NCBI RefSeq assembly: GCF_902506375.1
Contig: NZ_LR733284.1
Span: 1-64,000, forward strand
Direction: 5' to 3'
DNA from: Microbacterium sp. 8M
GTDB lineage: Bacteria; Actinomycetota; Actinomycetes; Actinomycetales; Microbacteriaceae
Length of the DNA: 64,000 nt
Shown in pieces: positions 57,970-64,000 of the stretch. Under the pieces are notes generated by a model. It was not told the DNA's origin. It was given only the letters and a program-made list of their open reading frames with translations, and ran no database searches. The stretch's first letter is position 1, and each line of letters starts with the position of its first letter. The translations under genes and the position numbers were made by a program.

Positions 57970-59942
57970 GGCAGCTCCACCCTCACCTCGGTGCCGTGTC
58001 CGGGATCCGATCGCAGCTCCAGCCGGCCGCCCAGCGCGTCCACCCGATCCAGCAGGCCGCGCAGGCCGGCGCCGCGATCCAGGCTCGCCCCGCCGATGCC
58101 GTTGTCGCGGACGTCGATGTGCAGGCGGCCCGCGTCCCCGCGCAGGGTGACGCGCACCCGCGACGCCTTCGAGTGCTTGACCGTGTTGGTCAGCGTCTCC
58201 GCGACGATGAAGTACGCCGTGTGCGCAGTCGTCGACGAGATCGCCGTGTCGTCGAGCTCGGCCTCCAGCGTCGCGGGGATCGAGAGCCGGTCGACGAGGT
58301 CCTCGGCGGCGGCGGTGAGCCCTCGTTCGGTGAGCGTGACCGGCAGCACGTTGTGCACGAGCCGGCGCAGATCCGCCGCGGCCTGATCGATGCCCTGCCG
58401 CAGCCGCGCCGACGCCTCGCTCGTGGCCGGGCTCGCGTCGGGTGCGTTCGCGATGGTCTGCGCGCCGAGTGCGAGCAGGACGAGCTGAACCTGGATCCCG
58501 TCGTGCAGATCCTGCGCGATGCGGGAGCGCTCGCGGTCCGCGGTCTCAACCAGCCGGATCCGGGACTGGCTGAGCGCCTCGTTGCTCGCGCGCAGCTCTG
58601 CCGTGAGCCGTTCCCGGTCGATCGCGAGGGCGAGCACCTCTCCCGCGCGCCGCACCGGAGCCGGATCCGCGGTCAGCCGGGTGTCGTAGACGATCGCCCC
58701 GACCAGACGCGGGCCGACGCGGATCTCGCACCAGCCGCGGTCGGCTCCCTGCTGCGCAGGATCGACCGGGACGCCCGTCTCGTCGACGTACTCCTCGCGC
58801 TCCTCGGACCAGTACACGACGCGCAGCGAGTCGTCGCCGAGGGTCGCGGCCAGGGCGCGGGTGACCGCGGGCCCTCCGGCCCCGGTGGCCCCGAGCCAGG
58901 CGCTCAACGGCTCCAGGTCGCCGGTGCGGCGGAAGCCGCCGAGCAGCACTCCCAGCAGGAACGCGACGGGGATCGCGGCGGAGATGATCAGCTGCGCGAC
59001 CCCGCCGATCGCCGGATCCCACCCCAGCGCGCCGACGATCGTGGGCGCGAACGCCAGCAGCAGCACCGCCACGATGCCGTAGCCGAACAGGGGCAGCAGC
59101 ACCCGGCGGTGGTCCCGGTCGGCGACGGCGAGGCGCCGGGCCAGCACGACCGCCGTGAGCACCATGACGGTGACCCCGAGGACCGTCTGCACCAGCGCGA
59201 CCGCCGGCATCGCGGCGGGTGCGGTGAGGGACAGGAGCACGAGCGCCAGCTGGAACACCGGGCAGACGATCCAGCCCAGCACCACCGTGGTGACCGAGAG
59301 GCGTCCGCGCAGGCGCCCCGAGGGGAACGCGTGCAGCAGGTGCACGGTCATCGCCAGCGGGCTCGTCGCGAACACCGCGCTCGGCAGCGCCAGCCCTTCG
59401 ACGTCGAGGTTGCCGAGACCGGACAGGAACAGTGCGACGCCGCCGATCACGAGCAGCACGCCGATGGCGTTGTGCGGCCGGCGCCACCACGCCAGCAGCC
59501 CCGCGGCCACCCAGATCCAGAACACCCCGGCGAACAGCCCCACCGCCCAGAGCGTGTCGGGGCTGCGCATCCCCACGGCGAGCTCCACCAGGCCCAGCAA
59601 CAGCGCGAGCACGGCGATCACGATGAGCGCGGCCGGGAGGGGGTGGCCGGGGTGCGCACCCCCGCCCAGCGGCGGAGCGAGGGGCGGTGCGGACGGTTCG
59701 GGCGACACCGGCGGGGCAGGGGGCGCGGGAGGCGCGGGCGGACTCGCCGCCGGTGCGGGCGGCCCCGGGGGCGGTGCGGGCGGCCCGGCGGGCGGCTGCG
59801 GTGGCTCCGAGGGGTCCGGCCCAGGCGCAGGGTCCGGCGCAGGCGCAGGCGCAGGGGCGGGCGCCGGCGGCGGCGCGGAAGGATCCGGGTTGTCCGGCTG
59901 CTGCGGATCGGGCTCGGCCGGGAGATCAGGCGTGCTGTTCAC
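57960..59942 (-). CDS. Sensor histidine kinase with Pro/Ala-rich N-terminal tail
   Basis: A 660-residue kinase. The first 95 residues are an extreme Pro/Ala/Asp-rich disordered tail (PAPAPAPAPDPAPG and the like). About eight to ten membrane helices follow (residues 105-340), then a GAF-like region with AIVYDTRLTADPAPV. The phosphorylation helix SRIAQDLHDGIQVQ has His480, and the ATPase domain shows VRDNGIGGASL and GAGLRGLLDRVDAL. The GTG start follows AGGAGG and overlaps the Lgt-like gene by 17 bases, so the kinase is translated together with lipid-related enzymes. Confidence 0.9.
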   Translation of the reverse strand: MNSTPDLPAEPDPQQPDNPDPSAPPPAPAPAPAPAPDPAPGPDPSEPPQPPAGPPAPPPGPPAPAASPPAPPAPPAPPVSPEPSAPPLAPPLGGGAHPGHPLPAALIVIAVLALLLGLVELAVGMRSPDTLWAVGLFAGVFWIWVAAGLLAWWRRPHNAIGVLLVIGGVALFLSGLGNLDVEGLALPSAVFATSPLAMTVHLLHAFPSGRLRGRLSVTTVVLGWIVCPVFQLALVLLSLTAPAAMPAVALVQTVLGVTVMVLTAVVLARRLAVADRDHRRVLLPLFGYGIVAVLLLAFAPTIVGALGWDPAIGGVAQLIISAAIPVAFLLGVLLGGFRRTGDLEPLSAWLGATGAGGPAVTRALAATLGDDSLRVVYWSEEREEYVDETGVPVDPAQQGADRGWCEIRVGPRLVGAIVYDTRLTADPAPVRRAGEVLALAIDRERLTAELRASNEALSQSRIRLVETADRERSRIAQDLHDGIQVQLVLLALGAQTIANAPDASPATSEASARLRQGIDQAAADLRRLVHNVLPVTLTERGLTAAAEDLVDRLSIPATLEAELDDTAISSTTAHTAYFIVAETLTNTVKHSKASRVRVTLRGDAGRLHIDVRDNGIGGASLDRGAGLRGLLDRVDALGGRLELRSDPGHGTEVRVELPCA

Positions 59943-60732
59943 TCGGAGTCCTCCTTGCGGTGACCGGGAAGGCGCCGCGGCGGGCCTTCCAGACGATGCG
60001 GGCGATGAGAAGCGGGATGGTGACGATCAGGAACAGCTGCGGGCGGGTCAGCCCGAGCCAGGCGACGTCGTTGCCGCGGACGAACTCGACGAAGAAGCGG
60101 AAGACCCCGTACGCGGCGATGTAGAGGGTGAGGGTCTCGCCGGCGGCGATGTCGCGATGCCGCAGCCAGAACCAGAGCAGGCAGAACGCGACGGCGTGGA
60201 AGACGATCTCGTACACGAAGCTCGGGTGCAGTGGCACGCTGGCGGGCGAGCCCACGCGGGCGGCCGCGGCCGGGTCGAGGACGATGCCCCAGCCGGTGCC
60301 GGTGGGCGCTCCGGGGCGCTCGGTGAACAGGCAGCCGAAGCGACCGATCGCCATCGCGATCGCCACGGCCGGCGCGAACAGGTCGCCGCTGCGCTCTCGG
60401 TATCCGACGATCTTCTTCGCCACATGCACGCCCAGCCAGGCACCCACCAGCGCGCTCAGGATCGAGGCGTTGCCGTGGGTGAGCTGCGAGACGAGATCCC
60501 GGTTCTTCGTCAGGTCGATGTGCTGTGCCCAGGTGCCCAGGCGGCTCAGGATCGCGGCGCCCAGCAGCGCGCCGAGCACGAGATACGCGACGCGAGGATC
60601 TGTGACGCCGCGCCGACGCCGCTCGATGAGGAAGACGATGCCCGCCGCGCCCAGCCCCAGCGCCACGAAGAAGCCGTGGGTCTCGAGCGGCGGCGCCCAG
60701 GGCCCGAGCAGATCCTGCAGTGTCGGGAACAT
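59926..60732 (-). CDS. Prolipoprotein diacylglyceryl transferase-family paralogue
   Basis: A 268-residue membrane protein with seven hydrophobic segments. The Lgt layout is clear: HGFFVALGLGAAGIVFLIE, AIGRFGCLFTERPGAPTGTG, VPLHPSFVYEIVFHAVAF and GVFRFFVEFVRGN. The essential-region signature GRxGNFxNxE is changed to GRFGCLFTE, so the two Asn are lost although Arg and Glu remain. This suggests a specialised acyl/diacylglyceryl transferase rather than the housekeeping Lgt. The start shares one base with the preceding stop codon. Confidence 0.85.
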   Translation of the reverse strand: MFPTLQDLLGPWAPPLETHGFFVALGLGAAGIVFLIERRRRGVTDPRVAYLVLGALLGAAILSRLGTWAQHIDLTKNRDLVSQLTHGNASILSALVGAWLGVHVAKKIVGYRERSGDLFAPAVAIAMAIGRFGCLFTERPGAPTGTGWGIVLDPAAAARVGSPASVPLHPSFVYEIVFHAVAFCLLWFWLRHRDIAAGETLTLYIAAYGVFRFFVEFVRGNDVAWLGLTRPQLFLIVTIPLLIARIVWKARRGAFPVTARRTPSEQHA

Positions 60733-61196
60733 CAGAACCGCCCGATCCAGAACATCACCCAGAACGGTGTCGCGACGGCCGCGAGCACCGCGAGCACGCT
60801 CAGGTACGCGAGCACGAGCCGGGTGTCGCCGAGCTTGCACTTCGAGCGCAGCAGCCCCTGGCGGCGGGCGCGCGTGTATCCGGCGATCGCGATGAGCGCG
60901 AAGCCCAGCACCGCGATCGGTCCGAGCAGGCACGCGATGAGCGCCACGGTCGTGAAGACGCACAGCCGCAGCGGGTCGAACGGGGGAGCGGGGGATCCGA
61001 CGGTCTCGTCGTAGCGGTTCAGGCCGGCGAGGTCGAGCGGGGCGATGCCGGCGCCGAGTGTTTCGCTGGTCTGGAGTCCGCTCGCCGCGGTGTGAAACTC
61101 ACTCGATCCGCGCGTTCCGCCCGGGGAACCGGCCGCGGTGGACCGGATCGACGCAGTCTCGGGCCGCTGTCCCCGACCATCGCCCCCCGCGACCAT
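60732..61196 (-). CDS. Small membrane protein in the radical SAM operon
   Basis: About 154 residues: a 90-residue hydrophilic N-terminal part, then three hydrophobic segments (TVALIACLLGPIAVLGFALI, LVLAYLSVLAVLAAVATPFW, WVMFWIGRF at the end). No family recognised. The ATG at 61196 lies four bases after the radical SAM stop. A longer frame would overlap that gene by 70 bases. Sandwiched between radical SAM and Lgt-like genes, it may anchor or bridge them at the membrane. Confidence 0.6.
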   Translation of the reverse strand: MVAGGDGRGQRPETASIRSTAAGSPGGTRGSSEFHTAASGLQTSETLGAGIAPLDLAGLNRYDETVGSPAPPFDPLRLCVFTTVALIACLLGPIAVLGFALIAIAGYTRARRQGLLRSKCKLGDTRLVLAYLSVLAVLAAVATPFWVMFWIGRF

Positions 61197-61200
61197 CGGC

Positions 61201-62907
61201 TCAGCGCCCCACCGTGAGCGGCAGCCGGGTGCGGCCGCCGACGTCGACGCCCGTCGCGGCGGCGGCGCCCTCACCGGGCTCGCCGGCGGCGCGAAGGGCT
61301 GCGGATCCGGTCGCGGTCGAGATGCGGGTGCGCGACAGGGGCGCCCACGCCTGCACGGCGCAGAACGGGGCGCACTGGTGCGCGGCAGTCTCCTCGTTGA
61401 CGGTCGCGACGTGCACGCAGCACTGCGTGAGGCGCTCCTCGATCATCGTGTTGATGTCCATGAACGGCTTGACCGTGATGCGCTTGACGCGCTCGCCGAG
61501 GAACGCGCGCAGTCGCTTGTGCTGCCCGGGCAGGGCCGCCGTGGCGAGCTTCGTGAGCGTGCCGATGCCGAGGTCGCAGCCCGTGCAGATGTCCTTCCAG
61601 AGGGATCCGATCGACGGATGCGACAGCGACGACTGCTCGCTGAGCAGGTCGAGCAGCGACTGCTTCACCGACTCCTTGAGCTTCTGGTTGATACCGCTGT
61701 CGGCGATCCGGTTGGCGATCAGATCCGGGTTGAGGTCGAGGAACTCCTTCAGCTTGTCGTGCCCGACGAGCTTGGTGAGGGAGTTCCAGGATCCGGAGTC
61801 GTCCTTGAGCAGATAGCCGACCGAGCAGCAGTGCGGGTGGCTGCAGGGCAGGGCCGTGAGGTCCTTCCAGGTGACCTCGCCGTCCGTCTGCGGTGCGAGC
61901 CGGGCCAGCACGCCGGTGTGCGTGAGCCGATCGTGCGGATCGATGCCCGCCGACCGGCCGGATCCGAACACCGGCTGGATGGTGACGCCGCCGACGTAGG
62001 GCGTCTCCATGGCGCGGCGGATCACCGCGCCGATCTCGCCGTCGTTGACGCCCAGGGCTGCGGTCATGGTCAGCGTGGTGAACACGCCGGCCTCGCTGAG
62101 GCGGGCGAGCGCGCGCTCCTTGAAGCGCCGGATGTCGGCGCCGCGGTGGTAGGCCGACGCCTCGGCGCTCTCGCCGTCGTACTGCAGGTACACCTCGACC
62201 CGCTCGCGGTGCTTCTTGAGCGTCTCGACGAGCGCGTCGTCCTGGGCGATGCGCAGGCCGTTGGAGTTCAGCAGGATGCGCACGACCGGCCGGGCCACCA
62301 GGTGCTCGAGCAGCTGCTCCAGCCACGGGTACAGGGTGGGCTCGCCGCCGGAGAGCATGAGCACGTCGATGCGGTCGTTCTCCCGCGCGAGGCGTGCGTC
62401 GACCGACGCGAGCACCTCGGCGAGCGGGGCGATCGCGCTCGCCGCCGGGCTGGACTCGGCGAAGCACGTGGGGCAGCGCAGGTTGCAGTGGTCGGTGAGG
62501 TCTTCGAGCAGGATGCAGGTGTGCTGGGTCTGCATCTCCGGCAGGCCGTCCTCGTAGGCCGAGGGCACGGGCTTGAAGTTGCCGGCGAGGTCGGGCTCGT
62601 GCACCTTCGTCGGCGCCGTCCACTGCTCCAGGTAGGTGAGGATCTCCGCCGACTCGTCGTACATCGTCCGCTGCAGACCGTGGTCGGGACAGCCGCGCTC
62701 CAGCCACACCCGGTCGTCGCGCACGGCCAGCCAGCCGCTGAGCCGGCGGACGTCGGCGAGCGGGCGATCCGGATCCTCTTCGTGGCAGGTCGGGCAGAAG
62801 GCGTTGACGTAGCGATGGATGCGGTAGTCGCGCAGGGGCTGGCCCGAGCCGGCGGGGCGTGCGGGCACGGGGCCGGCGGCGACGTCGGAGCCGGAGCGGG
62901 GTGTCAT
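61201..62907 (-). CDS. Radical SAM protein with extra cysteine clusters, tetraether-synthase (Tes/MJ0619) like
   Basis: A 568-residue enzyme. The radical SAM triad is Cys141-x3-Cys145-x2-Cys148 in DHCNLRCPTCF, with MLSGGEPTLYP nearby. A rubredoxin-like set occurs at the N-terminus (AFCPTCHEED, RGCPDHG). Further Cys groups are ALPCSHPHCCSVGYL, DICTGCDLG, and RLTQCCVHVAT with HQCAPFCAV at the end. This set of auxiliary sites is the pattern of the Tes/MJ0619 family, whose archaeal members join lipid chains tail-to-tail. Activity here is unknown, but an Lgt paralogue in the same operon favours a lipid or lipoprotein substrate. It is the first gene of the operon. Confidence 0.8.
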   Translation of the reverse strand: MTPRSGSDVAAGPVPARPAGSGQPLRDYRIHRYVNAFCPTCHEEDPDRPLADVRRLSGWLAVRDDRVWLERGCPDHGLQRTMYDESAEILTYLEQWTAPTKVHEPDLAGNFKPVPSAYEDGLPEMQTQHTCILLEDLTDHCNLRCPTCFAESSPAASAIAPLAEVLASVDARLARENDRIDVLMLSGGEPTLYPWLEQLLEHLVARPVVRILLNSNGLRIAQDDALVETLKKHRERVEVYLQYDGESAEASAYHRGADIRRFKERALARLSEAGVFTTLTMTAALGVNDGEIGAVIRRAMETPYVGGVTIQPVFGSGRSAGIDPHDRLTHTGVLARLAPQTDGEVTWKDLTALPCSHPHCCSVGYLLKDDSGSWNSLTKLVGHDKLKEFLDLNPDLIANRIADSGINQKLKESVKQSLLDLLSEQSSLSHPSIGSLWKDICTGCDLGIGTLTKLATAALPGQHKRLRAFLGERVKRITVKPFMDINTMIEERLTQCCVHVATVNEETAAHQCAPFCAVQAWAPLSRTRISTATGSAALRAAGEPGEGAAAATGVDVGGRTRLPLTVGR

Positions 62908-63026
62908 GGGCTCACCCTAGCGGCCCGCGGCGGGCCGGCAGAGGGTCGGCGGGGCGTGTGGGAAACCGCGCGCCGGAGGCCCTCGCATGACGCGGCGGTC
63001 GTGTGGTGCCGGTGCGAAGACGGAGT

Positions 63027-63057
63027 GGAGGGCCGCCTCCGTGGGAAGCGGCCCTCC
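63027..63057 (-). terminator. Terminator-like hairpin after the LAQTG protein gene
   Basis: GGAGGGCCGC/GCGGCCCTCC, a perfect ten-base stem with an 11-base loop, lies 12 bases beyond the stop codon on the minus strand. The rest of the 162-base gap 62908-63069 shows no gene. Confidence 0.7.
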
Positions 63058-63069
63058 GTGTGGTGGGGA

Positions 63070-64000
63070 TCAGCGACGCTCGACGGCCTTCGCGACCGCG
63101 CCCGCGGCGAGCAGGGCCAGTCCGGCGACGAGCAGGAACGGGTCGTAGAACCCGGTCTGCGCGAGAGCGCCGTTCCTCGTGGTCGCCGCGCGCAGGCTGT
63201 GCGCGAGCCCGGTCAGCCCGTGCGTCACGGGGGACAGGACGTGCACCGTTCCGTTGCCGATGCCCGGGAGGGTTCCCCCGATGCCGGCGCCGGGGGTGCC
63301 GGTGCCCGGGGTGCCCGATCCGGTGCCGGTGCCCGGCGTGCCCGGGGTGCCGGCGCCGGGGACGGTCGGCAGGCCCGGCAGCGAGCCGGTGATCCCGCCG
63401 ATCGCGCCGGACAGCGTGCCCGCGACTCCCGCGACGACGCCGGAGAGCGCTGCCGGGAGGGATCCGGTGATGCCGCCGACGACGCCGGTGAGGTCACCGA
63501 CGGGCAGGGTCGGCAGACCGCCGCCGGGGTGCGGCTCACCGGGGAGCACCCCCGTGAGCGCGCCCGTCAGGCCGCCGAGGTTCGGCAGACCGGGCAGGGA
63601 CGGCAGGCCCGGGAGGGCGCCGCCGTTGCCCGGGGTGCCGGGGTCGCCGGTTCCCGGGAGGCCCGGGAGGAACGGCAGGCCGGGCACGGTGGGCAGGCCC
63701 GGGAGCCCGCCGGTGACCCCGCCCAGGACCCCGCCGAGATTCGGCAGGCCCGGAAGGGACGGGATTGCGGGGAGCGTGCCGCCGTCGCCCGCGAGGCCGG
63801 GGACGGACGGCAGGCCGGGGAGTCCGCCGGTGACTCCGCCGAGGTTCGGCAGGGTCACCGCGGCGTGCGGTGCAGTGGTGCCGGTCGTGGGAACGGCCGC
63901 GTCGACGTAGACGTTGGTGTTGTCGGTGCCGATGCGGTCGGTGGTGGCGACCCCGTTCGGGCCCGCGGTGAGCTCCCAGACGTCCTTGATACCGAGGACG
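63070..64000 (-). CDS. Cell-wall-anchored repeat protein with LAQTG sorting signal (5' end outside window)
   Basis: The visible 309 residues start in a hydrophilic segment (VLGIKDVWELTAGPNGVATT), followed by a long Pro/Gly/Leu repeat region made of GLPGLPxxPGL and NLGGxxGGxxGGLPG units. The C-terminus has LAQTG, a hydrophobic helix (PFLLVAGLALLAAGAVA) and a short positive tail (ERR). LAxTG is the form used by class E sortases of high-GC actinobacteria, so the protein should be linked covalently to peptidoglycan. The frame is open to base 64000, so the signal peptide lies outside. The function of the Pro/Gly stalk is unknown. Confidence 0.8.
   Translation of the reverse strand, partial: VLGIKDVWELTAGPNGVATTDRIGTDNTNVYVDAAVPTTGTTAPHAAVTLPNLGGVTGGLPGLPSVPGLAGDGGTLPAIPSLPGLPNLGGVLGGVTGGLPGLPTVPGLPFLPGLPGTGDPGTPGNGGALPGLPSLPGLPNLGGLTGALTGVLPGEPHPGGGLPTLPVGDLTGVVGGITGSLPAALSGVVAGVAGTLSGAIGGITGSLPGLPTVPGAGTPGTPGTGTGSGTPGTGTPGAGIGGTLPGIGNGTVHVLSPVTHGLTGLAHSLRAATTRNGALAQTGFYDPFLLVAGLALLAAGAVAKAVERR

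Overview
The window is very GC-rich, with GTG and TTG starts, lipoprotein-type sugar-binding proteins, a family-1 encapsulin, chaplin-like wall repeats and a LAxTG sorting signal. Together these point to an actinobacterium of the Microbacteriaceae, most likely Microbacterium or a close relative. I saw no rRNA, tRNA, CRISPR array, transposase or prophage gene. The only chromosomal anchor is dnaB near the left end, preceded by DnaA-box-like sites.

Layout. 1-2.4 kb: two exported proteins on the minus strand, one with six chaplin-like repeats. 2.4-4.2 kb: dnaB and its unusual upstream region. 4.2-10.8 kb: a LacI-controlled sugar locus (binding protein, two permeases, a clan GH-J type hydrolase, a serine hydrolase). 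10.9-17.1 kb: a DeoR-controlled sugar locus (binding protein, two permeases, class II ketose-bisphosphate aldolase, ADP-dependent sugar kinase homologue). 17.4-20.2 kb: LysR/MFS pair and Dps. 20.3-30.0 kb: an IclR-controlled unsaturated-uronide locus (transporter, small zinc-ribbon protein, large unrecognised enzyme candidate, GH105/88 hydrolase, KduI, divergent KduD).

30-46 kb: small stress and redox genes. These include TetR/DUF1304/enone reductase, a chloroperoxidase-like hydrolase, an XRE/MmyB regulator, DyP peroxidase with encapsulin, a DUF222-HNH protein, a hemerythrin-like protein, a DGPF protein with an ECF42-type sigma factor, a frameshifted TauE-type permease and a two-component system. 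This part is peppered with a short dispersed repeat whose core is CTTCGAC-RRGCTCAGGGACC. 46.3-54.4 kb: a Liv-type ABC transporter continuous with a luciferase-like monooxygenase and CMD/AhpD proteins. 54.5-57.3 kb: two divergent penicillin-binding-protein-like lipoproteins. 57.3-62.9 kb: a tightly overlapping five-gene minus-strand operon (multi-cluster radical SAM protein, membrane protein, Lgt paralogue, sensor kinase, response regulator). 63-64 kb: the 3' part of a wall-anchored LAQTG protein.

How it works together. Three independent CUT1-type sugar uptake systems, none with its own ATPase, feed three different catabolic routes under LacI, DeoR and IclR control, as expected of a plant- or soil-associated saprophyte. 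The two most interesting parts are the radical SAM/Lgt-paralogue/two-component operon, which I infer to be a lipid- or lipoprotein-modifying system with its own regulation, and the 897-residue protein of the uronide operon, which may supply a missing lyase or hydrolase step.
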